A stretch of DNA of 64,000 nt, from assembly GCF_018362975.1 (NCBI RefSeq), contig NZ_CP074371.1, positions 2,666,001-2,730,000 on the forward strand, read 5' to 3'. Positions 53,289 through 63,061 of the stretch are shown here, in pieces (position 1 is the stretch's first letter; each line of letters opens with the position of its first letter). The DNA is from Nocardia tengchongensis. Lineage in GTDB: Bacteria > Actinomycetota > Actinomycetes > Mycobacteriales > Mycobacteriaceae. Under the pieces are notes generated by a model. The model did no database searches and was not told the origin of the DNA. It saw only the letters and a program-made list of their open reading frames with translations. Position numbers and translations under genes: made by a program.

Positions 53289-56200
53289 CTACCACCGAGC
53301 GGACGCATTCTCTCGTGACGACTCGTCTTCGCTCGAGAATATTCCTTCCGTCGCCCGCGCCGCGGCCCACAGACGGGAGTACGGGCCGCGGGCCGCCAGC
53401 AGTTCGTCGTGCGCGCCGATTTCGCTGATCCGGCCGTGCTCCACGACCGCGATCCGATCGGCCTGCGCGGCGGTCGCCAACCGGTGCGCCACGATGATCG
53501 AGGTTCGTCCCCGCGTCACCGATTCGCTCGCTACCAGCACCGATGCCTCGGCGGCCGGATCCAGTACGGCGGTGGCCTCATCCAGCAGCAGCAGGTCGGG
53601 CCGGACCAGTTCGGCGCGGGCCAGCGCGATCAGCTGCCGCTGCCCCGCCGAGAGACCGCGCCCGCGCTCGCCGACCGGTTGTGCCATGCCCAGCGGCAGG
53701 GCCGCGATGGTGTCGAGCGCGCCCACCGCGGCGGCGGCCGCCTCGATTTCAACGCGACTCGCAAAAGGTTTGCCAAATGCAATGTTGCTGGCAATGTCGC
53801 CGGTGAAGAGGTGAGCTTCCTGAGGGACCACACCGAGCCGGGAACGGAACTCGGTGAGCCGATAGTCGCGAATATCCACCCCGTCCACGCGAATTCCGCC
53901 GCCGGTGTCCGGATCGCGGGCCTTGTCATGCGTTTTCGCTATGGAGATCGCTGTCGCGGGATCGGGAAGTTCGTGATTCCGATCACCGGACACAGGTTCT
54001 CGTGGCATGTCGTAGAGGCGGGCCAGCAACTTCACGATGGTCGACTTGCCCGCGCCGGTCTCGCCGACCAGCGCCAGGCTGCCGCCCGCGGGAATGGTCA
54101 GGCTGACGCCGTCCAGCGCCGGCCGCACCGCGCCCGGGTACCGGAAGTGCACGTCGTCGAAGACGACCTCGCCGCGCAGCCGCCCGTCGATGACCGCCGG
54201 GTCCGCCGGATCCGGGGCGATCGAGGACGGCGTGCGCAGCAGTTCCCCGATCCGCCGCAACCCGACTCGCGCCTGCTGATAGCCGTCGAACAGCTGCGAC
54301 AACTGCATGATCGGCCCGAACAGCAGCTGCAGGTACAGCACGAACGCCACCAGGGTGCCCGCCGTGGTGGTGCCGTGCGCCACCGCCCACGCGCCCATGA
54401 AGACGACCGCGGCCAGCGCCAGATCCGCCCACATGCCGACGAAGGCGAAGAAGGTGGCGATGGCCCGCTGCGCCCGCATCCGGCTGACCCGGTAGTCGTC
54501 GGAGTATCCGGCGAACCGGTGCGCGGAGATCGCCTCGTGCCGATTGGCCTGCACCACCCGCAGTCCTGCGACGTTCTCGGCGAAGTCGGCGTTGACGGTC
54601 GCCGAATGCTCGCGCGCGGCACTGTAGGCGGCGTCGGAGACCTTGCGGAACTTCCAGCTGGCCAGCAGCAGCGCCGGCACCGTCACGAATACGACCAACG
54701 CCAGGCCCGGGTCGATGACGGTGAGCGCCACCGCGATTCCGCCGACCGTCAGCAGCGCGACCAGCGCGTCCGGCAGGCCCGTCTGCATGAACGTGGACAG
54801 CGCGTCGATGTCGGTGGTCATCCGGGTCATGATGCGGCCGGACAATTCCCGCTCGTAGAAGTCCAGTCCGAGCCGTTGCAGATGCGCGTAACTGCGCACC
54901 CGCAGCCCGAACAGCACCCGCTCCCCGGCCCGATTGCTCCACAGCAGCGCGATCGCGGCGACCAGCCAGCCGAACACGACCAGCGCCACCCCGATCACGG
55001 TGGCCCGCACCAGCGCCCCGCCGTCGTGCTTCCCGACGCCGCTGTCCACCGCGTACCGCACCACCGATGGGAACCCCACGCCGACAAGCGCATTCAACGC
55101 CAGCAACAGCATGGTGCCGACGACCAGCCACTTCACCAGCCGGAGCGCATGACTGAGCCGGAACCCCGGGTCGGGCTCCCGCAACGCCTCCGCGTCGAGC
55201 CCGGGCTCCTCCAGCGCGGGCGGCAGCTTCCCGAGCACCCGCCGCACTTCCTCCGGCGTATCCCGATCCGGCTCGGCCATATCGATCCGGCCCGCGGGCC
55301 GACGCTCGGATGAGGTGCTACCCGCGGCCGGGGCGGCCGTCCGCGTGCCGGGCGCGGAGTTCGCGCCCGGGTCGTGGGTGAGCGCAGCGGTTTCCGAGCC
55401 ACTGCGCGGTGCGCCGGACGTGGCGACCGGGCTCGGCGCGTCGGCGAGCTGATCGACGGCCGCGGAATCCGGTGCGGGGAGCCGGATCACGCGGTCGGCG
55501 TGCGAGAGGGTCGATTCACGGTGCGCCAGGATCAGGGTGGTGCGGCCGGAATCGGTCGGCAGGGACGCGAAGATGGCGGCCTCGGTGACGGCGTCCACCG
55601 CGGAGGTGGCATCGTCGAGGATCAGGATGCGGGGGTCGGCGAGCAGGGCGCGGGCCAGGGCGATGCGCTGGCGCTGGCCGCCGGACAGGGTGAGGCCGCG
55701 TTCGCCGACCACGGTGTCGTAGCCGTCGGCGAGGGCGTTTATGAAGTCGTCGGCCGCGGCCTGTTTCGCGGCGGCGTGGATCTCCGCCTCGGTGGCCTCG
55801 GGCCGGCCGAGGGCGATATTGGCGGCGATGGTGTCCGACAGCAGGAACGCCTCGTCGAACACCACCCCGACCGCCGCGCGCAGCTCCACCGCGCGCAGAT
55901 CCGCGACATCGGCGCGGGAATCGGTGCCGTACAGGCTGATCCGGCCCGTATCGGGGGAGTAGAAGCGGGGCAACAGCAGGCTCAGCGTGGACTTGCCCGA
56001 CCCGGCGGGCCCGATGATCGCCACCGTCTCCCCGGGCGCGACGGTCAGGTCGAAGTCGCGCAGCACCGGCCGCCCGGGCTCGAAACCGAAAGTGAGACCG
56101 TCGATGTCGATGCCCAGCGGTCCCTCCGGCACGGCCACCGGATGCTCGGGGTCGACCTGCTCGGGCGCGCTGTCGATGACCTGGTGCACGCGTTCGGCCG

Positions 56201-57164
56201 CGGCCCGCGTCAGCTGCGCCATCACCACCACGTACGACACGATCCGGGTGGAGTTGGTCATGGTGGCCACGTAGGCGACGAAGGCCAGGAACGTGCCGAG
56301 CCCGATGCTGCCGTGGAAGGCGAGCAGCCCGCCCGCCGCGATCACCGCGACCAGCCCGGCCTGCGGAATCGACGCCAGGGTGGGGCTGAAGCGGGCGTCG
56401 ATGCGGGCCGCGCGCATGCGCTCGGCGTACAGCTCGCGCCCGTGGCCTTCCAGCAGGTCGACCATGCGGGCCTCCTGCCCGAAGCCCTTCACCACCCGCA
56501 CACCGGTGATGGTCTCCTCGACGTGCTGGGCGAGATCGGCGGCGCGCTGCTGCGCGGACCAGGTGGCGGCGTACAGCCGCGGCCGCACCCGGTAGACCAC
56601 CAGCGCCAGCACCGGCACCACCAGCAGCGCGGTCAGCGCCAAAGGCGGTGAGAGCCACAGCATCACGCCCGCGGCGAGCACGAATTGCAGTGCCGCCACC
56701 GAGGACCAAGGGGCCATCGACAGCAGCCCCTGGACCAGGGTGAGGTCGCTGATCGAGCGCGAGATGACCTGACCGGTGCGCAGCTTGTCCTGCCCGGGCC
56801 CGTCCAGCCGTTGCAGTGCGCCCAGCAGATCCACGCGCAGCTCGTGCTGCACGTCCAGGGCCAGCCGCCCGGCCAGCATGCGGCGCCCGAACGAGGCCAG
56901 GAACCGGCCGCCGGCGAGCGCGCCCAGCGCGACCGCCATGCCCGCGATGATGCCGGTGTCGCCCGCGGTCGCGCCGTCGAGCGCGCGCTTGGCCAGCAGC
57001 GGCCCGGTCACCTCGACGACCGCGCCCAGCACGATGGCCACCGCCAATCCGCCCAGCATCCACGGATGCCCGACGCATCGGTCCCACAGTCGCCGCAACC
57101 ATCCGGGGCCCGTCCCGTCGCCGGCCCCGGTCACCTTCGCTTCGTGCACATCACTCGAACTCAT
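53289..57164 (-). CDS. Fused double ABC exporter (two membrane domains and two ATPases in one chain), 1291 aa
   Basis: Order TMD1 (about 35-320), NBD1 (about 345-570), linker, TMD2 (about 665-970), NBD2 (about 1000-1270). NBD1 has [23 protein letters not shown] and Walker [13 protein letters not shown] with Asp in place of the catalytic Glu. NBD2 has [22 protein letters not shown] and [12 protein letters not shown], canonical. This matches the asymmetric site pattern of heterodimeric exporters, but in a single chain. M. tuberculosis Rv0194 is similarly fused. NBD2 carries an extra stretch of about 40 residues after Walker A. ATG 57164 chosen. It lies 130 bases upstream of kgd, same strand. 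Confidence 0.92.
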   Translation of the reverse strand: MSSSDVHEAKVTGAGDGTGPGWLRRLWDRCVGHPWMLGGLAVAIVLGAVVEVTGPLLAKRALDGATAGDTGIIAGMAVALGALAGGRFLASFGRRMLAGRLALDVQHELRVDLLGALQRLDGPGQDKLRTGQVISRSISDLTLVQGLLSMAPWSSVAALQFVLAAGVMLWLSPPLALTALLVVPVLALVVYRVRPRLYAATWSAQQRAADLAQHVEETITGVRVVKGFGQEARMVDLLEGHGRELYAERMRAARIDARFSPTLASIPQAGLVAVIAAGGLLAFHGSIGLGTFLAFVAYVATMTNSTRIVSYVVVMAQLTRAAAERVHQVIDSAPEQVDPEHPVAVPEGPLGIDIDGLTFGFEPGRPVLRDFDLTVAPGETVAIIGPAGSGKSTLSLLLPRFYSPDTGRISLYGTDSRADVADLRAVELRAAVGVVFDEAFLLSDTIAANIALGRPEATEAEIHAAAKQAAADDFINALADGYDTVVGERGLTLSGGQRQRIALARALLADPRILILDDATSAVDAVTEAAIFASLPTDSGRTTLILAHRESTLSHADRVIRLPAPDSAAVDQLADAPSPVATSGAPRSGSETAALTHDPGANSAPGTRTAAPAAGSTSSERRPAGRIDMAEPDRDTPEEVRRVLGKLPPALEEPGLDAEALREPDPGFRLSHALRLVKWLVVGTMLLLALNALVGVGFPSVVRYAVDSGVGKHDGGALVRATVIGVALVVFGWLVAAIALLWSNRAGERVLFGLRVRSYAHLQRLGLDFYERELSGRIMTRMTTDIDALSTFMQTGLPDALVALLTVGGIAVALTVIDPGLALVVFVTVPALLLASWKFRKVSDAAYSAAREHSATVNADFAENVAGLRVVQANRHEAISAHRFAGYSDDYRVSRMRAQRAIATFFAFVGMWADLALAAVVFMGAWAVAHGTTTAGTLVAFVLYLQLLFGPIMQLSQLFDGYQQARVGLRRIGELLRTPSSIAPDPADPAVIDGRLRGEVVFDDVHFRYPGAVRPALDGVSLTIPAGGSLALVGETGAGKSTIVKLLARLYDMPREPVSGDRNHELPDPATAISIAKTHDKARDPDTGGGIRVDGVDIRDYRLTEFRSRLGVVPQEAHLFTGDIASNIAFGKPFASRVEIEAAAAAVGALDTIAALPLGMAQPVGERGRGLSAGQRQLIALARAELVRPDLLLLDEATAVLDPAAEASVLVASESVTRGRTSIIVAHRLATAAQADRIAVVEHGRISEIGAHDELLAARGPYSRLWAAARATEGIFSSEDESSRENASARW

Positions 57165-57344
57165 CGCGGAGAACAACGGTTTCCCCACCCCCTGTTTGTT
57201 CCCGTCCCGCACTCCACCCGGACCGGTGTGACCGGGGCCCCTCTTCCAGTGTGGATGGGACGCGGCCTTGTGTCCCCCGTCCCGGCGTGATCCGCTGAAC
57301 TTCGCACCCCCTGTGTCCGGTCTCGTCGAAACGGAGCTCCCGTC

Positions 57345-57878
57345 ATGCCGATTCAGCGCCTCAACCACGCCGTCCTGTTCGTCTCCGACCTGGAGCGTTC
57401 GGTCGCCTTCTACAGCGAGGTGCTGGGCTTCCGCCGCCTGCCCGGCGGGTTCCCGGGCGGGGCGTTCCTGCAGGCCGAGGGTTCGGCCAACGACCACGAC
57501 CTGGGACTGTTCCAGTCCCCGGACCCGTCGGTCCGGCACCGCACCGGCCGGGTCGGGCTCTATCACCTGGCCTGGGAGGTGGACACGCTGACCGAGTTGC
57601 AGCGGGTCCGCGACGCCCTGGTCGCGGCGGGCGCGCTCACCGGGGCCTCGGATCACGCCTCGACCAAGGCCCTCTACGCCGCCGACCCCGACGGCATCGA
57701 ATTCGAGGTCTGCTGGCTGGTTCCGGACTCCGCGGTGGAGGCGGAGCTGTCCGCGATGACCGCGCCGAGCCTGCCGCTGGATCTGCCGGGTCTGATCGCC
57801 AAGTACGGCGCGGACACCCCGGGCGGCCCGCGCACCGATCACGAGGTGTGGCGGCGCCTGTTCGCCGATCGGGGCTGA
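57345..57878 (+). CDS. VOC superfamily (glyoxalase/extradiol dioxygenase-like) protein
   Basis: 177 aa with one beta-alpha-beta-beta-beta module pair: IQRLNHAVLFVSDLERSVAFYSEVLGF, then RVGLYHLAWEVDTLTELQRV and DPDGIEFEVCW. His8, His in LYHLAW and Glu in IEFEV are likely metal ligands. The last 40 residues (SAMTAPSLPLDLPGL) are an extension. Reaction unknown. Divergent from the fused ABC exporter across 180 bases, and convergent with the ABC-2 permease. Confidence 0.9.
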   Translation: MPIQRLNHAVLFVSDLERSVAFYSEVLGFRRLPGGFPGGAFLQAEGSANDHDLGLFQSPDPSVRHRTGRVGLYHLAWEVDTLTELQRVRDALVAAGALTGASDHASTKALYAADPDGIEFEVCWLVPDSAVEAELSAMTAPSLPLDLPGLIAKYGADTPGGPRTDHEVWRRLFADRG

Positions 57879-57893
57879 GCGCGCCCGTACGGC

Positions 57894-58682
57894 TCAGATG
57901 TCGCGGCGGGTGAGGAACCACCAGCCCGCCGCGCCCGCCGCCGCGCTCCACAGCACCAGCAGCGCCATGGCCGCCGGGGTGGGCGCGATGAGGGCGCTCG
58001 TGGCGTAGCGGCCGCCGCTGATCGCCCCGACCGTCGAGGACACCGGCAGCACAGCGGCCAGTCCGCCGAATCCGATGGCACGCGCGGTGATCCAGATCAG
58101 CGGTTCCAGCACCGCCCAGCCCAGCACTGCCGCCAGCGCCTGCGTCGGCGAGCGCAGCACCAGACCGACCGCGGTCCCGATCACCGCCCAGCACACCGCC
58201 GCCAGCGCCACCCCGATCAGCACCCCGTAGAACCCGCCGTCCATCGGGACCCGCGAGCCGCCCGCCAGCCGCATGGCGGCCCCGCCGAGCACCTCCATCG
58301 CCAGCACGGTGCCGAGCGAGAACGCCCCTGCCACCGCAAGTTTCGTGCTCAGCAGCAGCGTCCGATCCGGCGTGAACTGCGATCCGACCGCCAGCGTCCC
58401 GTACCCGAACTCCGAGCCCGCCCCGACCGCCCCGAACGCGGCCGCCGCGGCGACGGTCAGCACCAGCACCCAGGTGGTCAGCAGTGCCGTCCACCCGGAC
58501 CCCGAGCTGAACCCTTGCTCGTGCTCGCCGCCCGGCCGGAACGCGGCGCCCAGCGCCACGAACGCCAGCACCCCCGCCGCCACGACCCCGCCGCCGATCA
58601 CCCGGTTCAACCGCACCGAAGTCACCTTCCGCACTTCGGAATTCGCGGCCCGGGCCACCGCCGGCGGCACAGTGAACTTCAT
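57894..58682 (-). CDS. ABC-2 type exporter permease
   Basis: 262 aa with about six membrane helices (for example about 30-50, 65-90, 108-130, 153-180, 190-215, 235-255) and a final WWFLTRRDI tail. The EFGYGTLAVGSQFTPDR segment between helices 2 and 3 is typical of ABC-2 permeases. It follows the ATPase gene by 55 bases in the same direction, so they form one exporter. Substrate unknown. Confidence 0.88.
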   Translation of the reverse strand: MKFTVPPAVARAANSEVRKVTSVRLNRVIGGGVVAAGVLAFVALGAAFRPGGEHEQGFSSGSGWTALLTTWVLVLTVAAAAAFGAVGAGSEFGYGTLAVGSQFTPDRTLLLSTKLAVAGAFSLGTVLAMEVLGGAAMRLAGGSRVPMDGGFYGVLIGVALAAVCWAVIGTAVGLVLRSPTQALAAVLGWAVLEPLIWITARAIGFGGLAAVLPVSSTVGAISGGRYATSALIAPTPAAMALLVLWSAAAGAAGWWFLTRRDI

Positions 58683-58737
58683 CGAGCGTCCTTTCGTGAA
58701 CCGTCGCGGGCGCGTATACCGTTGCCGCGCACCGACT

Positions 58738-59694
58738 TCACCGCGGCGGTCCGTAACCGGCCGCGGCGGGCGGGGCGGGGTAGGCCGGGGCGGTGGGGCC
58801 GGTGTGGGTGAGGGCGGCCAGCACCTGGTCGGGGTGGATGTGTTCGGGGGTGACCTCGGTGAGCTGGACGCGGGCGGCGGAGGCGGCCGATTCCAGTTGT
58901 GTCAGTGAGGCTTCCGCGATGGCGAGCCGGCCGTCGGGGCGCATGACCGCGTCGGTGAAGCCCTGCGCGGCCAGCGTGGTGGCCAGCGCGATCGGGCTGG
59001 AGGCCTTGACCAGCAGGCGGTCCGGATGGCTGCGGCGCAGCCGGGCCGGACTGCCCTGGTAGGCGACGCGGCCCCGGTCCATCACGATGAGCTCGTCGGC
59101 GATGGGCAGCACGGTGCTCAGGGTGCGCGAAGTGAGCAGCACGGTGCCGCCGCGGCGGGCGTGGCCGCGCAGATGGTCGTTGAGCCAAGCGGTTTCGCCG
59201 ATGTCGAGCCCGGTGGCCGGGTCGTCGAGCACCAGCAGCGGAGGTTCGCCGAGCAGGGCGACGGCCAGCGCCAGCCGGGTCCGCATGCCCTCGGTGAGGC
59301 CGCCGATCCGTTCGCCCGCGACGTCGGTGAGCCGCACCAGCGCGAGCAGTTCCTCGACGCGGGCATCGGAGACGCCCGCGGCCGCGGCGTAGACGCGCAG
59401 CTGGTCGAAGACCCGGCGGGCCGGGTGCAGCCCGCGCGGGGTGAGCATCGCGCCCACCGCCCGCTGCCGGGCACGAACCCCGGACCCGGGCCCGCCCACG
59501 CTCGCGGTGCCGGAGGTGGGGGTGAGCAGTCCGAGCAGCATGCGCAGCACCGTGGTCTTGCCCGCGCCGTGCGGACCCACCAGTGCGGCCACGCTGCCCG
59601 CGGGCACCACGAAGCTGACGTCGTCGACGGCGGTGAGGCTGTCGAAGGTCTTGGTCAGTCCGCCGACGGCGAAGGCGAGGGGCCGGGCGCTCAC
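58738..59694 (-). CDS. ABC exporter ATP-binding protein with degenerate motifs
   Basis: 318 aa. Walker A GPHGAGKT at 40-47 is normal. The signature is LTEGMRTRLALA rather than LSGGQ, and Walker B reads LLVLDDPATGLD with Asp at the catalytic Glu position. The switch His is replaced in the LTSRTLSTVLP segment. ATP hydrolysis may be slow, or the protein may be a regulator. The C-terminal tail is Pro/Ala-rich. GTG 59694 overlaps the end of the upstream gene by four bases; the permease follows. Confidence 0.88.
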   Translation of the reverse strand: MSARPLAFAVGGLTKTFDSLTAVDDVSFVVPAGSVAALVGPHGAGKTTVLRMLLGLLTPTSGTASVGGPGSGVRARQRAVGAMLTPRGLHPARRVFDQLRVYAAAAGVSDARVEELLALVRLTDVAGERIGGLTEGMRTRLALAVALLGEPPLLVLDDPATGLDIGETAWLNDHLRGHARRGGTVLLTSRTLSTVLPIADELIVMDRGRVAYQGSPARLRRSHPDRLLVKASSPIALATTLAAQGFTDAVMRPDGRLAIAEASLTQLESAASAARVQLTEVTPEHIHPDQVLAALTHTGPTAPAYPAPPAAAGYGPPR

Positions 59695-60407
59695 GGCCGC
59701 TTGTCCCAGGCCGGCGCGTCCAACGCGGTCAGCGGGTCGGCGTCGACGATCATCGGCTGCGGCCAGTTCAGCGGCGGCGCGCCGAAGGCCTTGCGGGCGT
59801 TGTCGACGGTGCGGCGGCCCAGCGCCCGGTTGCCGAATCCGCCGATGGCGGCGCCGATTCCGGCCGGAATCACCTTGCCGACCATGAGCGCGCCGCGTTT
59901 GGCGATGAACTGCACCATGAACCGTTTGAGCAGGGAGTCGTTCATGGAGCTCAGGCCCGGGATCTTGCCGGCCATCAGCCCGCCCCAGTTCTTGGCCGAC
60001 GCGCCGACGCTCTTCTGCACGATCTCCATGCCGCTCTCGCCGAGCACCACCGCCAGCACCAGCGCGCGCCGGCGTTCCTTGTCCTCGGGCGCGATCCCGT
60101 GCACGGCCGCCACCGCGAGCGTGAACACCGCCGACGCCTCCAGGAAGAACGCGGTCTCCGCGCTCATGGCGGCGACCGAGGCGACGGTTCCGACGCCCGG
60201 CACCGCCGCGGTCGCGCCGACCGCCGTGCCGGAGGCGGTCACCGTGTTCAGATACAGCGTCTCGAATCGAGAGATGATCTGACCGGGCGTCTCGTCGGGG
60301 TGCGAGGCCCGCATCTTGGCGACATATTTCGCCACGGCCGGGGCTTGGACCTGGGACCCGTTGTCGAGCAGCGAAACGACCGCCTTTTCGAACCCGCCCT
60401 TGAACAT
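59691..60407 (-). CDS. EcsC-like protein of unknown function, 238 aa
   Basis: Start ATG 60407 rather than an upstream in-frame codon. A helical protein with FETLYLNTVTASGTAVGAT, a Gly-rich AVPGVGTVASVAA segment, ETAFFLEASAVFTLA and HGIAPEDKERRRALVLAVVLGE; these fit the EcsC family loosely. EcsC proteins accompany ABC exporters in Bacillus, matching the operon here with the ATPase and permease. No enzymatic motif visible. Confidence in the family is moderate. Confidence 0.62.
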   Translation of the reverse strand: MFKGGFEKAVVSLLDNGSQVQAPAVAKYVAKMRASHPDETPGQIISRFETLYLNTVTASGTAVGATAAVPGVGTVASVAAMSAETAFFLEASAVFTLAVAAVHGIAPEDKERRRALVLAVVLGESGMEIVQKSVGASAKNWGGLMAGKIPGLSSMNDSLLKRFMVQFIAKRGALMVGKVIPAGIGAAIGGFGNRALGRRTVDNARKAFGAPPLNWPQPMIVDADPLTALDAPAWDKRP

Positions 60408-60561
60408 CGGCAACCCTTTCACTTCCGTGCGGTCCTCTCCGACCGAAACTCTATGGCACCCCGACAACGATTCGCGAGATAGACCGGTTCCGGACGGGAG
60501 CAGCACGCGCCCGCGGGCCGGAGCGTCGCGTACCGCGCCGGATCGGCCTAGGGTGGACCGG

Positions 60562-61400
60562 GTGGCAGGCGTGTCCGAAGGCGCGTCGGGTGCGCCCGAC
60601 CCCCGACTGAGCGCGTACGTCCTCGGCTACGAGGGCTACCTGCTGCACGGCTTCACCCCGGGCACCCACATCGGCATGCCGGGGTCCGCGCTGACGGTCA
60701 TCATCACCATCGACGAGCCCATCCACGTACCGGTCTCCAGCCATCCCGACCAGCCGGGCGGGCACTGGGACATGCTGGCCAGCGGGCTCACCGTACGTCC
60801 GGCGGTGATCGCGCACAACGGGTTCCAGCACGGCGTGCAGTTGAATCTGACGCCGCTGGGCTGCCGGGCGATGCTGGGGATGCCCGCCGCGGCGCTCGGC
60901 TCCTGGATCGTGGACCTGGCCGACGTGCTCGGGCCGCGCGCGGTGGGCTGCGGGAACGGCTGTCGCAACCGATCTCGTGGCCGGAACGCTTCGCCGTCAT
61001 CGACGAGATCCTGCTGCGGCAGATGGCCCCGGTGCGCTGGGACGACGAGCTGACCCACGCCTGGACGCTGCTGTCGGGACCGGACCCGGCGGTGCGGGTG
61101 GCCGCGGTGGCCGACGAGATCGGCTGGAGCCGAAGGCATCTCGGCAACCGTTTCGGTGCGGAGTTCGGCATCACCCCCAAGGACGCGGTGCGGGTGTCCC
61201 GCTTCGAGCGCTCGCACCGGCTGCTGCGCGACCCGATCGCGCCCGCGCTGGCGGAGGTGGCCGCGGTGGCCGGGTACTACGACCAGGCGCACATGGCCCG
61301 CGAGTGGCGGGAGCTGGCGGGCATGCCGCCGTCGGTGTGGCGCGAGCAGGAGGAGTTCCCATTCGTCCAAGACCAACTGGTTGCCGACGTAGGAGGCTGA
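60562..61400 (+). CDS. AraC family transcriptional regulator, frameshifted
   Basis: N-terminal cupin-like domain (HIGMPGSALTVIITIDEPIHV, PAVIAHNGFQHGVQLNLTP) and C-terminal AraC double helix-turn-helix (VAAVADEIGWSRRHLGNRFGA, VAAVAGYYDQAHMAREW). The frame breaks at about 60946 (GPRAVG then LRERLSQPISWPERF); adding one base gives 279 aa. GTG 60562 chosen, with AGGGTGG upstream. The VOC gene follows after four bases and is probably co-regulated. Confidence 0.85.
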
Positions 61401-61404
61401 TGGC

Positions 61405-61824
61405 ATGAGCGAAACGACTAATCCGGTGCGGACCGCCATCGTCGTCTGGCCGACCCTGGTCTACCGGGACGCCGCGGCCGCGATCACGTTCCTGGAGGCC
61501 GCATTCGGCTTCGAGACCACCGCCCGCTACGACTCCGGCGACACCGTCGATCACGCCGAGCTGGCCTGGCCGGGTGGCGGCGCGATCATGCTCGGCGGGG
61601 TCCGCGAGGGCATGGCGCTGGAGTGCCAGCCGCCCGGCGTCGGCTCGGTGTACATCGCCGTCGACGATCCGGACGCCTTGTACGAGCGGGCGCGGGCCGC
61701 GGGCGCGACCGTCACCCGCGAACTGCGCGCCGAAACCGACTACGAATCAAGGGGTTTCACCTGCCGCGACCCCGAAGGCGTCTACTGGAGCTTCGGCACC
61801 TATCGGGGCGCGGCGGGGGAGTAG
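61405..61824 (+). CDS. VOC superfamily (PhnB/glyoxalase-like) protein
   Basis: 139 aa. RTAIVVWPTLVYRDAAAAITFLEAAFGFET opens the first module, and VGSVYIAVDDPDALYERARAAGATV and RDPEGVYWSFGTYRG complete the second. AGGAGG is 9-14 bases before ATG. Four bases after the AraC stop, so one operon. It lacks an obvious full metal-ligand set, so a binding rather than catalytic role is possible. A hairpin (CCGTGACCG/CGGTCACGG, 61839-61869) just beyond lies inside the convergent GST gene and may terminate this transcript. Confidence 0.87.
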   Translation: MSETTNPVRTAIVVWPTLVYRDAAAAITFLEAAFGFETTARYDSGDTVDHAELAWPGGGAIMLGGVREGMALECQPPGVGSVYIAVDDPDALYERARAAGATVTRELRAETDYESRGFTCRDPEGVYWSFGTYRGAAGE

Positions 61825-61828
61825 CCGG

Positions 61829-62862
61829 TCAGACCGCTCCGTGACCGGCGGGCACCCGCTCGGTCACGGGCGGCGGGGGCGGCGGAGTGCCGTTCCCGAA
61901 GGGCTTGCCGCCCAGGGCTTCCCGGCCGTGCGGGGTCAACCAGTCGCCGAGTTCGGGGCCCTTGGGACGACCCGGGTGGGGTTGATGTCGGTGTGCACGA
62001 TGTAGTAGTGCTGCTTGATCTGCACGAAGTCGACGGTGTCGCCGAAGCCCGGGGTCTGGAACAGGTCGCGGGCGTACGCCCACAGCACCGGCATCTCGGT
62101 GAGCTTCTGCCGATTGGTCTTGAAGTGGCCGTGATACACCGGATCGAATCTGGCCAGCGTGGTGAACAGCCGCACGTCGGCCTCGGTGATGGTGTCGCCC
62201 ATCAGGTAGCGCTGGGTGGCGAGCCGCTCGGTGAGCCAGTCCAGCGCGGTGAACAGGCGGTCGTAGGCGGCGTCGTAGGCCTCCTGGTCGCCCGCGAAGC
62301 CGCACCGGTACACGCCGTTGTTGACCTCGGTGTAGATGCGGCGCATGACCGGATCCATCTCCGCGCGAAGGTCTTCCGGGTACAGGTCGGGCGCGCCGGA
62401 CCGGTGGTAGGCGGTCCATTCGGTGGAGAAGTCGAGGGTCATCTGCGCGTAGTCGTTGGTGACCACCGCGCCGCTGCGCTCGTCCACGACGGCGGGCACG
62501 GTGATGCCGCGCGGGTAGTCGGGGAACCGCTTGAAGTAGGCGTCCTGCAGGAAGTGGATGCCGAGCACCGGATCCACCTCGCCCGGATCCAGGTCGAAGG
62601 TCCAGCTGCGCTTGTCGTGGGTCGGCCCGCACAGGCCCAGGGACAGCACCGATTCCAGTCCGAGTAGCCGCCGCACGATCAGGGTGCGATTGGCCCACGG
62701 ACACGCGCGCGCCGCGACCAAGCGGTACCGACCCGGCTCGACCGGATACCCGTCCCGCCCGTCCGCGGTGATCCGCGTTTCGATGTAGTTCGTGTCCCGC
62801 TTGAATTCGCCGGCTTCGACATAGGTCCCCGGCTCGGATTTCGAGGTGGTCACTGTGCCCAT
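61829..62862 (-). CDS. Xi-class glutathione S-transferase-like (glutathionyl-hydroquinone reductase type), frameshifted near the end
   Basis: Thioredoxin-like N-domain with the xi-class active-site Cys54 in ACPWANR, and a helical C-domain (YTEVNNGVYRCGFAGDQEAYD, LFTTLARFDPVYHGHFKTN). Actinobacteria use mycothiol, so the thiol partner is not glutathione by default. The frame ends prematurely after NPTRVVPRAPNSATG; adding one C at GGG 61964-61966 continues GPELGDWLTPHGREALGGK to the stop at 61829, 344 aa. ATG 62862 chosen (MGTVTTSKSEPG). Divergent from the enoyl-CoA hydratase across about 200 bases. Confidence 0.86.
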
Positions 62863-62868
62863 TTTGCC

Positions 62869-62980
62869 CTCCGCTTCGCTCCGGGCGGGTTCGCGGCCCC
62901 GAGGTCTCGATTCTTCCCTCCTCCGCTCCTCCGCTTCGCTCCCCCGCTCCGTCAGTCCAGAATCGAGACGGCCGCGAACC
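62869..62980. repeat. Intergenic hairpin with repeated CTCCGCTTCGCTCC units
   Basis: CTCCGCTTCGCTCC occurs at 62869-62882 and 62929-62942. Arms GGTTCGCGGCC plus GTCTCGATTCT (62888-62898, 62904-62914) pair with AGAATCGAGAC plus GGCCGCGAACC (62959-62969, 62970-62980) around a pyrimidine-rich loop. It resembles a dispersed palindromic element. Confidence 0.55.
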
Positions 62981-63061
62981 GTTGGTCCTGTTCCCCGCGC
63001 CGCCGTACCGATGTTGTCCGCACCCCTTTTGTGAAAGTAAGCGGGCGCATACATTCAGGGC

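Noticed and set aside
53409..55313. 634-codon plus-strand open frame
   Set aside because: Antisense to the fused ABC exporter, Arg/His/Gln-rich.
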